Part shown: in pieces, positions 1 through 7,492 of the stretch
Position numbering within the stretch: position 1 is the stretch's first letter
Layout of the letters: every line of letters begins with the position of its first letter
Assembly (NCBI GenBank): GCA_910577015.1
Contig: CAJTKU010000005.1
Coordinates: 1 to 64,000, forward strand
Direction of reading: 5' to 3'
From: an uncultured Lachnospiraceae bacterium
GTDB lineage: Bacteria > Bacillota > Clostridia > Lachnospirales > Lachnospiraceae
Length of the DNA: 64,000 nucleotides
Notes under the pieces: model-generated
The model's input: only the letters and a program-made list of their open reading frames with translations
The model's database searches: none
Told to the model about the DNA's origin: nothing
Position numbers and translations under genes: made by a program

Positions 1-296
1 GCTTCTTCTGTTATTCTGTCAATACAGCAGACAATATCGGTTTTCTTAAATTTGTAATTGTTGATAAAACAAAACGTGGAAAAGGTTACGGAAAAGAAAT
101 GCTGAATCTGGCTCTGCAATACGCTTTTCAGATAACCGGTGCAAAAGCAGTTCAGCTAAATGTTTTCAATGAAAACGCATCAGCGAAGCAATGTTATGAA
201 AAAGTCGGTTTTGTTGAAAGAAAGATTGATAAAGATGTATTTGCATATAAAGACGAGTTATGGAGCAGATGTAACATGATAATTTCAAAACAATGA
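1..296 (+). CDS. GNAT N-acetyltransferase, C-terminal part (5' end outside window)
   Basis: The frame is open from the first bases (codons from base 3), so the gene begins upstream of the window. The visible ~97 residues carry the GNAT acetyl-CoA binding signature R-G-K-G-Y-G (bases ~84-101), followed by the helix, an LNVF strand and the SAKQCYEKVGF segment that GNATs of the RimI/RimJ type have near the C-terminus. The family moves acetyl from acetyl-CoA to an amine of a small molecule or protein; the substrate cannot be told from this piece. A later ATG at 99 lies inside the acetyl-CoA region and is unlikely to be the start. The gene sits in an AT-rich stretch unlike most of the window. Confidence 0.8.
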   Translation, partial: FFCYSVNTADNIGFLKFVIVDKTKRGKGYGKEMLNLALQYAFQITGAKAVQLNVFNENASAKQCYEKVGFVERKIDKDVFAYKDELWSRCNMIISKQ

Positions 297-318
297 CTCT
301 AATTTTCAGAAAGGACAC

Positions 319-756
319 ATGATTATGGTATTAGGAAAACGGATAAAGAGAATACGCGCGTTCCGTGGCTTGACATAGCGTGAACTAGGCTTGAAATTGG
401 GATATTAGGAACGCAATGCTGATGTTCGTATCGCACAGTATGAATCCGGCTATCGTGTTCCCAAAAACAACACTCTAATGGAAATGGCAAAGATACTGAG
501 TGTCAATTATATCCATTTTACCGGTGTCACCCCCGGTTGCGCCAAGGATATTATGCTCACATTCCTTTGGCTTGATGAAGATGACCGCAGCACGATTCAT
601 TTATTTCAATTTGTCCGCAAACCCGGCAAATGCAACGCTTTTGATGATAAATCGGTACGTTACTATGACAATGACGACTGGCCTGCTACGAGTAGCAGTG
701 TTGATGAAAAAGGTAATGATAAAAAAAATAATAGTTACCAATGGAAGACTTTCTAA
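319..756 (+). pseudogene. XRE-family HTH regulator broken by two in-frame TAG codons
   Basis: Reading from ATG 319 (after AAAGGA), the frame gives a standard XRE helix-turn-helix: GKRIKRIRAFRGLT, stop, RELGLKLGY, stop, ERNADVRIAQYESG. TAG codons lie at 376-378 and 406-408. In intact relatives the first position is Gln (LTQREL), so CAG to TAG fits. After the second TAG the frame is open for 116 codons and stays protein-like to the stop at 754-756. Two nonsense changes in the DNA-binding domain mean no working repressor unless amber codons are read through. The rest of the window uses TAG as a normal stop, so decay is the simplest view. Confidence 0.75.
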
Positions 757-838
757 TTTTTTTAAAAAACATTGCCTTATGCCTCAATCCATGTTATTAT
801 ATTTTAAGAACGTATGTTTGTGTATAAGGGAGAGAAAA

Positions 839-1738
839 ATGCTTATAGAAGAATTAACAAATTATTGTGATATAAATTATAGAAGAAACTGCCCAACAGA
901 AAATTGTGGTTGCTGTAATGTTTCATGCACTCATCCCATTACCTGTCCACATAATTGCGAACAATGCTTAGAACAAATTCACTTTCCCTCCAGATATCCT
1001 AACGGAAGACTTGATTATACATGTAATAATATCTTAAACTTTTATGTATGCAAGTATTTTCATAAATATTCATCTGAAATTGAATATGCTTTAAATACAA
1101 TAAACAGCCTGCCTTATAAAAATATATTTAATATATTATCTTTGGGATGTGGAGCATCACCAGATTTAGCTGCTTTTGAAAAATACTTATCCCAAAACAA
1201 GTTTAATATTCCTGTAAATTATTTAGGAATAGATATGAACCCTCTTTGGAAAGATAAACATGATTTCCTTAAAAATTACTTTTCGCAAACCTCCTATAAT
1301 CCTGAATATATTTACACTGATGTAACTGAAATTTTTAAGGACCATTATACTGCTGATAAAAATGTTCTTATTTTACAGTACCTTATATCACATTTTTATA
1401 ATACAGGAAAGTTATCTGCTGTAAATGAGTTTTATAAAAACTTGATACTAAATGTTGTAAAAAAAATGCAGCCTAATTCGATTATAATTATTAACGATGT
1501 AAATAGTAATCGACGTGGCAGGGATTTATTTCTACGATTTTCAGATATGTTGGCGAAATATGGTATTAATCATATATATTCTTGTCGCTATTTTGAATAT
1601 AACATTCAAAATGAATATCAGTGTTATGGCATTCAATATCCTTGCAAAGACATCTTAACTTGGCCCTCTCAAAATTTAGCACGCTATAATCCATGGACAG
1701 TTTGTTCAAGTGCTCAATTAATAATAGAATTGAGGTGA
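839..1738 (+). CDS. Cys-rich class I SAM-dependent methyltransferase-like protein
   Basis: I choose ATG 839 because AGGGAGAG precedes it at good spacing; a longer open frame from ~500 overlaps the upstream pseudogene and is not protein-like. The 299-residue product has a cluster of Cys within residues 10-43 (C10, C18, C23, C25, C26, C30, C36, C40, C43) that could bind zinc or an iron-sulfur cluster. Next comes a Rossmann-type SAM motif (LSLGCGAS, ~100-107) and an acidic strand end (GIDMNPLW). It should therefore use SAM, but no substrate is evident. The stop is 4 nt from the next ATG, so the two genes form an operon. The AT-rich composition suggests recent transfer. I do not recognise a named family. 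Confidence 0.65.
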   Translation: MLIEELTNYCDINYRRNCPTENCGCCNVSCTHPITCPHNCEQCLEQIHFPSRYPNGRLDYTCNNILNFYVCKYFHKYSSEIEYALNTINSLPYKNIFNILSLGCGASPDLAAFEKYLSQNKFNIPVNYLGIDMNPLWKDKHDFLKNYFSQTSYNPEYIYTDVTEIFKDHYTADKNVLILQYLISHFYNTGKLSAVNEFYKNLILNVVKKMQPNSIIIINDVNSNRRGRDLFLRFSDMLAKYGINHIYSCRYFEYNIQNEYQCYGIQYPCKDILTWPSQNLARYNPWTVCSSAQLIIELR

Positions 1739-1742
1739 TTTT

Positions 1743-2681
1743 ATGATAATAAGTGCAAGTCGAAGAACTGATATCCCTGCTTTCTTTTCGGATTGGTTAA
1801 TAAATCGTTTAAATGAACAATATGCCTATGTCCGAAACCCTATGAATATTCATCAGGTAAGTAAAATAAACTTATCTCCTGATGTTGTTGATTGCATTGT
1901 TTTTTGGAGTAAAAATCCTCAACCAATAATTAAAAAACTTTCTGCATTAAAAGATTATATGTACTATTTTCAATTTACGCTCAATGCATATGAAGAAGAT
2001 ATTGAAACAAATCTTCCTCCTTTGAGCGCAAGAATTGATACTTTTCAAGTTTTATCCAATCTCATTGGGAAAAATCGTGTGATATGGCGTTATGACCCCA
2101 TTATTGTTAATGATAAATATTCCATTAATTGGCATATAGAAAAGTTTAGATATCTCGCTGAACAATTATGCCATTATACAGAAAAAGTGACTATAAGTTT
2201 TATTGATTTATATACTAAAATTTCCCATAATATTAAGGGAAAAAGTATCTATGAATTGTCTTATGCTCAAAAAGATGCTATTTCAAAAAATTTTGCAAAA
2301 ATTGCTCATTTGCACAATATAGTAATAGATACGTGTGCAGAGGATATAGATTTATCTTCTTATGATATAGAACATGCTCGTTGTATTGATGACAGGCTTA
2401 TTTCTAAACTACTACACTGTTCTATTAATGTTGAAAAAGACAAAAATCAAAGATTGGAATGCGGTTGCATAGCAAGTATTGATTTAGGGCTCTATAATAC
2501 TTGTCAAAATGGTTGTGTATATTGTTATGCCAATCATAATTGTGCCATTCGTACACAAAATTTTCAATCATACGATTCATTCTCCCCTCTGCTCTGTGGC
2601 CATATAACAGAAACAGATAAAATAACAGAACGCAAAGTAAAAAGCCAAAAGAATATGCAATTGAGTTTATTTGATATATAG
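1743..2681 (+). CDS. DUF1848 protein (radical-SAM-like Fe-S protein)
   Basis: This 312-residue protein starts MIISASRRTDIPAFFSDWL and has RNP, VFWSKNPQP and WRYDPI segments, all typical of DUF1848. Near the C-terminus are C240 and C242, then a CX3CX2C cluster (C254, C258, C261) in LYNTCQNGCVYCYAN. The family is described as having a C-terminal Cys cluster resembling the 4Fe-4S site of radical SAM enzymes; its function is not established. The ribosome site GAGGTG overlaps the end of the preceding methyltransferase-like gene, so translation is probably coupled. A SAM-cleaving Fe-S protein next to a Cys-rich SAM-binding protein suggests a two-enzyme modification step, but that is inference. Confidence 0.85.
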   Translation: MIISASRRTDIPAFFSDWLINRLNEQYAYVRNPMNIHQVSKINLSPDVVDCIVFWSKNPQPIIKKLSALKDYMYYFQFTLNAYEEDIETNLPPLSARIDTFQVLSNLIGKNRVIWRYDPIIVNDKYSINWHIEKFRYLAEQLCHYTEKVTISFIDLYTKISHNIKGKSIYELSYAQKDAISKNFAKIAHLHNIVIDTCAEDIDLSSYDIEHARCIDDRLISKLLHCSINVEKDKNQRLECGCIASIDLGLYNTCQNGCVYCYANHNCAIRTQNFQSYDSFSPLLCGHITETDKITERKVKSQKNMQLSLFDI

Positions 2682-2684
2682 GTA

Positions 2685-2807
2685 TCAAAAAGTTTTCACA
2701 CCACACTTAAAAAGCCGGAAAGTCCTCTGTTTATGCGGCTTTCCGGCGTCCTTCAGAAATCCCGGCATCCGATTGACCTTATTGGCATATAAGGTGATGG
2801 TTGCCAT
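2685..2807 (-). pseudogene. Truncated start of a small protein resembling partners of LXG/type VII effectors
   Basis: An ATG at 2807 follows AAGGGG and opens a 40-codon frame beginning MATITLYANKVNRMPGFLKD. From memory, this start resembles small proteins (~100 aa) found beside LXG-type type VII secretion effectors in Lachnospiraceae. Homology would end after about 20 residues, where the sequence becomes a terminator hairpin, so this looks like the 5' remnant left by a deletion. The small gene just upstream (2889-3263) could be an orphan immunity-type gene from the same lost locus. Both ideas rest on recall and context only. Confidence 0.35.
2711..2747 (-). terminator. Rho-independent terminator, minus strand
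   Basis: Perfect 9-bp arms 2714-2722 and 2739-2747 (GCCGGAAAG / CTTTCCGGC). On the minus strand they are followed by a T run (complement of 2709-2713). It would end transcripts coming from 3263-2685. The hairpin lies inside the small remnant frame described at 2685-2807. Confidence 0.6.
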
Positions 2808-2888
2808 GGTTTTCCCCTTACTTATATCTAATATTGTTTTTGGCTTTTCTATCTGCTGCGGATAAAAAGAAAATGATATATTATTTTA

Positions 2889-3263
2889 CTATTCTAATAA
2901 TCTGTTCATAATACCATTAAGGTAATCTGCAAAAATTTCGATTAATTCATCCAATTGTTTATCAGACAACATAAAATATTGATGCTTTAGAGCATAAACA
3001 TTTTCTAACCGTTGTCTGAATTTTTCATCTATAAAATTATTATCACCCCATGAGATATTTCCAAAATAACTTTCCATAATATTTAAACCGCAATTAGAAA
3101 TTTTTAAATTAAAAAATTCATGTCTGTAAAAATCGTATTCAAAAGTGATAAAAACTTTATTATTAGAATAGCATACCGCGTGCTTTGGTTTGACATTACA
3201 CAGCAAACCATAGGATGTGGACAGATACTTAAATTTTTTTTGGACTTTTTTTATAATATTCAT
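2889..3263 (-). CDS. Hypothetical small soluble protein (possible orphan immunity protein)
   Basis: The start at 3263 (MNIIKKVQKKFKYL) follows GGGGTG at normal spacing; upstream codons in the frame lack a ribosome site. The 124-residue product has no signal peptide or membrane segment. It has a basic N-terminus, aromatic-rich middle (VFITFEYDFYRHEFFNLKIS) and acidic helical C-terminus (DKQLDELIEIFADYLNGIMN). I do not recognise the family. Size, single-domain look, AT-rich composition and position upstream of the small remnant at 2685-2807 are what one expects of an immunity gene left from a polymorphic-toxin locus, but there is no direct evidence for that role. Confidence 0.5.
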   Translation of the reverse strand: MNIIKKVQKKFKYLSTSYGLLCNVKPKHAVCYSNNKVFITFEYDFYRHEFFNLKISNCGLNIMESYFGNISWGDNNFIDEKFRQRLENVYALKHQYFMLSDKQLDELIEIFADYLNGIMNRLLE

Positions 3264-3304
3264 GGAATCACCCCGTTCTTTTAATTGCACCTAATTTTCC
3301 CCGT

Positions 3305-4066
3305 TTACCTGATATCCCTCTGCATCCTGCTTTGAAACGCCCAGACGGCCAATACATAAACCACTGCCGCATAGGCGAGTGTTATGGCAAAAGGCTGAAA
3401 AATATTTTCTGTGTTACCTAATGCCGCCATTCTGGCTGCTTTTACACCCTGATAAAAAGGAAGCGCCTGACAGACTTTTCCGAGTGTTCCGCCGATGGCG
3501 TCCACATCCATCCAGATGCCTCCCAGCATACCGGAAGCGGAAATCACTATGGAGCAGATGCCGGGCGCGGCTTTTTCACCCAGTATGGTTCCGAAAAGCA
3601 GGCCAAATCCCAAGAACAGCAGGGCGGAAGGAATGCTTATCAGGATGCATAACAGCGCGTTAGCCGGCGCTATGGTTTCTCCTATGGTTTTTGCTGTGAC
3701 AAAGGCCGCCGCAAAGACAGTCACTGCCTGTATGACGGCAATTCCGAGAATCGGCAGGGTGTAACCGGAGATAAAATTTACCGGTTTCATGGGTGACGCG
3801 TAAAGCCTGAGCAGAAACGCCGTAGAGCGGTCTTTGGAAACCTGCAGGCAGGTAAACAGCATAATAAAAGTAAAACCAAACTGCACGATTCCCGGCGTCA
3901 GGTATTGGATGTGAAAAATCTGCATCCCCGCTTCTGCCGGAATGCTTCTGTCCACTATTGTCATAATGATAAGCATGACAATGGGAAATCCGAGACAAAA
4001 AATAAACGTAAGCGGCTCACGCAAAATTTCCATCGCCGTCCTTTTTGCAAATATAAGTCCTCTCAT
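3305..4066 (-). CDS. ABC-2 type transporter permease
   Basis: A 253-residue integral membrane protein with about six hydrophobic segments. The first follows MRGLIFAKRTAMEILREPLT; a further group lies between residues ~100 and 240. The layout (N-terminal amphipathic stretch, TM1, loop with YLTPGIVQFGF, then TM2-6) is that of ABC-2 exporters. It overlaps the ATPase gene by 4 bp (ATGA), so the two make one exporter, with this subunit forming the channel. The substrate is unknown; related small exporters move antibiotics, peptides or lipids. It is the last gene of a LytTR-DUF3021-ATPase-permease operon, which suggests an induced efflux pump. Confidence 0.9.
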   Translation of the reverse strand: MRGLIFAKRTAMEILREPLTFIFCLGFPIVMLIIMTIVDRSIPAEAGMQIFHIQYLTPGIVQFGFTFIMLFTCLQVSKDRSTAFLLRLYASPMKPVNFISGYTLPILGIAVIQAVTVFAAAFVTAKTIGETIAPANALLCILISIPSALLFLGFGLLFGTILGEKAAPGICSIVISASGMLGGIWMDVDAIGGTLGKVCQALPFYQGVKAARMAALGNTENIFQPFAITLAYAAVVYVLAVWAFQSRMQRDIR

Positions 4067-4821
4067 TCGGGTATTCCTCCTTTTTCCGTCATGCTTTTTC
4101 CTGCGCGCACAATTTCCACAAAAGCTTTTTCAAGGGAATCCTGACCTGTTTTTTCCTTCAGTTCCTGTACCGTCCCCTGTGCCTTGATTTCACCGGCCGC
4201 CATAACCGCTACCTCATCGGAAAGGAATTCCGCCTCTTCCATATAATGCGTCGTCAGTACGATTGTCGTTGTCTTCCTGATTTCCTCCAATGTTTCCCAT
4301 ACTTCTCTCCTTGCGAGAACGTCAAGGCCGAGGGTCGGTTCGTCCAAAAAAAGAACCCGCGGCCGGCTGATAAGACCCATGGCAATGCTCACCCTGCGCT
4401 GCCAGCCCCCTGACAACAGCTTGGCCTTTTTCCTTTCCACCTCCTGTAATGAAAAGCGGCGGACGGTTTCTTCCCCCCTTTCAGCAGCCGTCCTTTTGTC
4501 CATCCCGTAAATACGCGCTATAAAATCAAGGTTCTCCCTGACCGTCAGGTTCGGCGCCACCGAAGTTTCTTGGGGGGATAAATTCTCCAGCGCTTTTATC
4601 TGTTCCAAATTGTCCTTTATGCTGAGGCCAAACACATATGCTTCCCCCGAAGTGGGCTTTGATAATCCGGTCAGCATCCGCAGCGTCGTGGTCTTGCCGG
4701 CTCCGTTTACCCCAAGTAAGGAAAAAATGCCGCCCTCTTTGATTTTCAGGGAAATATCCCTTACCGCCACGGTACTTCCGTATTCCTTTCTCAGATTATT
4801 CGTCTCAATAGCATATCCCAT
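4063..4821 (-). CDS. ABC transporter ATP-binding protein
   Basis: A 252-residue nucleotide-binding subunit. Walker A is GVNGAGKT (residues 37-44), the Q-loop Gln is in NLSPQET (~84), Walker B is LFLDEP (157-162) and the switch His is in TTHYMEEAE. The signature reads LSGGW rather than LSGGQ (136-140), an uncommon but tolerated change. It resembles DrrA/CcmA-type ATPases paired with ABC-2 permeases and overlaps the permease gene by 4 bp. It would power export at the inner face of the membrane. The gene follows the DUF3021 gene by ~50 nt and is probably controlled by the LytTR regulator at the head of the operon. Confidence 0.93.
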   Translation of the reverse strand: MGYAIETNNLRKEYGSTVAVRDISLKIKEGGIFSLLGVNGAGKTTTLRMLTGLSKPTSGEAYVFGLSIKDNLEQIKALENLSPQETSVAPNLTVRENLDFIARIYGMDKRTAAERGEETVRRFSLQEVERKKAKLLSGGWQRRVSIAMGLISRPRVLFLDEPTLGLDVLARREVWETLEEIRKTTTIVLTTHYMEEAEFLSDEVAVMAAGEIKAQGTVQELKEKTGQDSLEKAFVEIVRAGKSMTEKGGIPE

Positions 4822-4872
4822 TTTGTTTTTCTCTCCTCCTTACAAAGAATCTTTATCAGGTAATTGCAAATC

Positions 4873-5337
4873 TTATTTTGCTGCTTCCCTTCTCAGTTCC
4901 AAAAGCTTCCTGTTTATCTGTTCCACATTGCACTTGCACTGCTTAAACTGTATCATCCATGAAATTACATAGGACGCCGTATAGCTTGCCCCCATGACGA
5001 GCATGGTACCCGGATATCTGTGCAGCCCCCAGCAGACGCAGCCCACCGGAATCCATACCAGGGCTGTCAGTACAAAATAGAGAATGCTTTGCAGCAGAAG
5101 GCTAATCCTTGCCATTTCCATAATCACGGAGCCCGCGCCAAACGCCGCGCTGGTAAGCCCTATCAAAAAGTTCTGCGCCAGCATTGCGATATATAAATTG
5201 GGGAAACGCACCCCGAACTCCGGTAACACCGGCTCCATTCCTTCCGCAAAAGACAGCAGAAGCATCTGGATTACCGTGGAAATGCCGATTGCATACATAA
5301 AACTGTTGATTCCCCTTATGCAGGCTTTTTTTAACAT
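4873..5337 (-). CDS. DUF3021 family membrane protein
   Basis: ATG 5337 is chosen because GGAAGG lies upstream; a TTG at 5358 would overlap the LytTR gene. The 154-residue product has four hydrophobic segments with a WIPVGCVCWGLHRYPGT loop and a basic, charged tail, the pattern of DUF3021. Such genes commonly sit directly behind a LytTR regulator. In streptococcal LytTR regulatory systems the small membrane partner holds its regulator inactive until a membrane signal arrives. By analogy this protein may gate the LytTR product encoded just upstream (18-nt gap). No experimental evidence exists for this pair. Confidence 0.8.
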   Translation of the reverse strand: MLKKACIRGINSFMYAIGISTVIQMLLLSFAEGMEPVLPEFGVRFPNLYIAMLAQNFLIGLTSAAFGAGSVIMEMARISLLLQSILYFVLTALVWIPVGCVCWGLHRYPGTMLVMGASYTASYVISWMIQFKQCKCNVEQINRKLLELRREAAK

Positions 5338-5354
5338 ATCGTCCAACCTTCCTT

Positions 5355-5795
5355 TCAAATGCCAAGCGCTTTTTTGATTTTAGAGACATAACGTCTGGAA
5401 ACATAAGTTTCCGACTGACCCTGTAAATACATTTTAATGGTTCCTGTCATACCGGCATCCAGCCGCTCTATTTTGTGTAAATTTACTATTTCCGAATGGG
5501 AAATGCGAAGAAACCTTGTACCGTCCAGCTTTTCTTCCAATTCGTACAGTCTTTCCTTCAGTCTGTATTCTCCTTTTTTTGTAACGGCATACACCTTCTG
5601 ATTCTGCGCATAAATACGAATAATATCATATTCTGACAGTCTTGTCATTTCATTGCCGGAATACGCCGAAAGACAGGTGTCCAGCGCCGCCCTAATGGCT
5701 TCGCATGTCTCCTGTACCTCTTCCGTATATGCGTCATTACAGACGCGGACCTCCGGCTCTTTAAATTTGGAATTGATTTCAATTTTGATTTTCAT
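5355..5795 (-). CDS. LytTR DNA-binding domain regulator
   Basis: I take ATG 5795 (MKIKIEIN), which follows GAGG. The 146-residue protein has a short N-terminal module (~1-45) and a C-terminal LytTR domain: IIRIYAQNQKVYAVTKKGEY, LYELEEKL, FLRISHSEIVNLHKIERLD and the closing YVSRRYVSKIKKALG. There is no response-regulator receiver domain, so activity is more likely controlled by a partner protein, probably the DUF3021 product, than by phosphorylation. It heads the operon that includes an ABC-2 exporter and is likely to activate that operon. Confidence 0.9.
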   Translation of the reverse strand: MKIKIEINSKFKEPEVRVCNDAYTEEVQETCEAIRAALDTCLSAYSGNEMTRLSEYDIIRIYAQNQKVYAVTKKGEYRLKERLYELEEKLDGTRFLRISHSEIVNLHKIERLDAGMTGTIKMYLQGQSETYVSRRYVSKIKKALGI

Positions 5796-5912
5796 GGTTT
5801 TCCTCATTCCGTTTAATCTTAAGGATAAACCCATTATAATGAAACTAAAGATAAAAAGAAATGAAAATAAAATAATCGGTTCTTTTTCGGATATGGATGG
5901 TTCCCAGCTTTA

Positions 5913-6413
5913 TTATTGCAGCTTTTTTAAAATCTCGTCTACCTCTTGACGCTTCATTTTATTCTTATCCAATAAAAGAAAAGAATCTTCAAATCGAATA
6001 TATAGAAAATGCCCGATTTCTCCCCATTCTTCTATCATGTCCCAGAACAGGATGCTGCTGTTGTCCCCGGCATCAATCCTGATTTCTTCCCCGAAAACAT
6101 ATGTCTGCTGCTGATTTTTTACAAGCATGCCCTCTTTTGCAATTTCCTGATATACCTGTCTTCCGGTGGACACAGTCAGATAGACAGCCAGACAAAAAAT
6201 TCCGGCTCCCACTGCAAAAAAAGCAATCCAATAAGCTTCCCCGTAATTTGTAAGCGCCATGCCCGTCACGCTCATGGCAATCACAACCAGGCTTAATATA
6301 CATCCCAGCAGCAGCTTGCGCCACCGTATGTCATATGCTTTATTTTTCTTTCTGTATATTCTGGCCATTGCCCGTACGGTTTTTTCATCCGGCGTCATCG
6401 TGTAAGTTATCAT
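5913..6413 (-). CDS. YcxB-like membrane protein
   Basis: A 166-residue protein with two transmembrane helices (~35-56 and ~61-82) and a soluble C-terminal part that fits the YcxB-like domain: a strand-rich QTYVFGEEIRI, DMIEEWGEIGHFLYIRFEDSFLLLDKNKM and a terminal VDEILKKL helix. The family is membrane-bound and of unknown function. It is transcribed away from the MerR operon (6555) and toward the LytTR operon, with ~120 nt before the LytTR start, so it may be its first gene or a separate unit. Confidence 0.7.
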   Translation of the reverse strand: MITYTMTPDEKTVRAMARIYRKKNKAYDIRWRKLLLGCILSLVVIAMSVTGMALTNYGEAYWIAFFAVGAGIFCLAVYLTVSTGRQVYQEIAKEGMLVKNQQQTYVFGEEIRIDAGDNSSILFWDMIEEWGEIGHFLYIRFEDSFLLLDKNKMKRQEVDEILKKLQ

Positions 6414-6501
6414 AGGTAGTCCTCCATAACTTTGACTTTACACTAAATTAAAGATAAACTGAATACAAGAATAACTTTTTTAAGAAAATTTAAGAATACT
6501 A

Positions 6502-6532
6502 TTGACCTTCCACCTTGTGGAAGGTATACGAT
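6502..6532 (+). promoter_or_regulatory. MerR-type promoter with 19-bp spacer and operator dyad
   Basis: The -35 box is TTGACC (6502-6507) and the -10 box TACGAT (6527-6532), separated by 19 bp, the long spacer typical of MerR-activated promoters. A perfect dyad of 8-bp arms (CCTTCCAC 6506-6513 / GTGGAAGG 6517-6524) fills the spacer. It lies ~20 nt before the MerR gene, so autoregulation of the operon is expected. Confidence 0.85.
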
Positions 6533-6554
6533 GTACCCATGAGAGGAGGATTGG

Positions 6555-7190
6555 ATGAAAATCAATGAAGTAGAGCAGACTGTCGGCATCACCAAAAAGA
6601 ACATCCGTTTTTATGAACAGCAGGGACTTTTAAATCCTTCCCGCAACACAAACAACGGATACCGGGATTATGCACCGGAAGACATTGCCGCACTGCAGCA
6701 AATTAAACTGCTCCGAAAACTGGGGATACCGATAGAGGACATCAAAAAGCTACAGCTTCATTATCTCACGTTGGAGGATTGTCTGAGGCGCCACCTGATT
6801 GTCATGGAAAGGGAACGCAAAAATTTAGAAGAAGTAGAAAAGTTCTGTCACAGGCTTTTAGCTGAAGACGTCAATTTGGAAACCCTGGATATCGGGCAGC
6901 TTCTCACCGACATGGAAAATATGGAGGAAGGAGGTACCAGATTTATGGACATCAAAAGAAAAGACAAAAGGATATTAAAGAAAAATGCCCTGATTGCCGC
7001 AACAATTCCCATTATCCTGATGCTGATTCCCATGGGACTGATTATCGTCGCCGCAATCGTCGAACACATGCCGCTCTTCACACTATTTTTGTTATTCCCG
7101 CTAATCGGAATAATCGGCACGCTGCTGGCTCTCAGAGAACGTTTGAAAGAAATTGAAGGAGGAGAATTGGATGAAGCTTCTAAATATTGA
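6555..7190 (+). CDS. MerR family regulator with C-terminal membrane segments
   Basis: Residues 1-70 form a MerR winged HTH (MKINEVEQTVGITKKNIRFYEQQGLL, GYRDYAPEDIAALQQIKLLRKLGIPIEDIK). A dimerisation coiled coil covers ~80-125. Unusually, residues ~145-195 hold two strongly hydrophobic helices (IAATIPIILMLIPMGLIIVAAIV and LFTLFLLFPLIGIIGTLLAL), so the regulator is probably held at the membrane. The operator dyad with 19-bp spacer just upstream fits autoregulation. The YbjQ and CPBP genes follow with overlap or 1 nt, making a three-gene unit. The signal is unknown; membrane location suggests envelope stress. Confidence 0.9.
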   Translation: MKINEVEQTVGITKKNIRFYEQQGLLNPSRNTNNGYRDYAPEDIAALQQIKLLRKLGIPIEDIKKLQLHYLTLEDCLRRHLIVMERERKNLEEVEKFCHRLLAEDVNLETLDIGQLLTDMENMEEGGTRFMDIKRKDKRILKKNALIAATIPIILMLIPMGLIIVAAIVEHMPLFTLFLLFPLIGIIGTLLALRERLKEIEGGELDEASKY

Positions 7191-7491
7191 TTATATTCCC
7201 GGAAAAGAAATTGATGCCCTGGGCATTGTAAAAGGCACCGTGGTACACACAAAAAATGTCGGCAGGGACTTTATGGCCGCCATGAAGACTCTGGTAGGCG
7301 GCGAGCTTGTCGGCTACACCCAGATGTTAAACGAAGCAAGGCAGATTGCCGTGAAACGTATGGTAGATGAAGCGGAAGCCCTGGGCGCGGATGCCATTAT
7401 CAACGTACGTTACGGCACTTCTTCCGTGATGTCCGGTGCCGCGGAAGTGATTGCTTACGGAACTGCGGTCAAGATTACGGGAGGAAAATAA
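7171..7491 (+). CDS. YbjQ/DUF74 family protein
   Basis: ATG 7171 follows GGAGGA and overlaps the end of the MerR gene by 20 bp. The 106-residue product matches YbjQ-type proteins: IPGKEIDALGIVKGTVVHTKNVGRDFMAAMKTLVGGELVGYTQML, EARQIAVKRMVDEAEALGADAIINVRYGTS and VIAYGTAVKI. Members are small cytosolic proteins that assemble into pentamers; heavy-metal binding has been suggested but function is not settled. Translational coupling to the MerR gene suggests it answers the same signal. Confidence 0.9.
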   Translation: MKLLNIDYIPGKEIDALGIVKGTVVHTKNVGRDFMAAMKTLVGGELVGYTQMLNEARQIAVKRMVDEAEALGADAIINVRYGTSSVMSGAAEVIAYGTAVKITGGK

Positions 7492-7492
7492 G

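Noticed and set aside
500..838. Long 5' extension of the methyltransferase frame back to ~500
   Set aside because: It overlaps the HTH pseudogene in another frame. A good ribosome site and ATG exist at 839, and the extension is not protein-like.
2671..2865. 64-codon plus-strand frame at 2671-2865
   Set aside because: It covers the terminator hairpin and is antisense to the better supported small minus-strand frame; no ribosome site.
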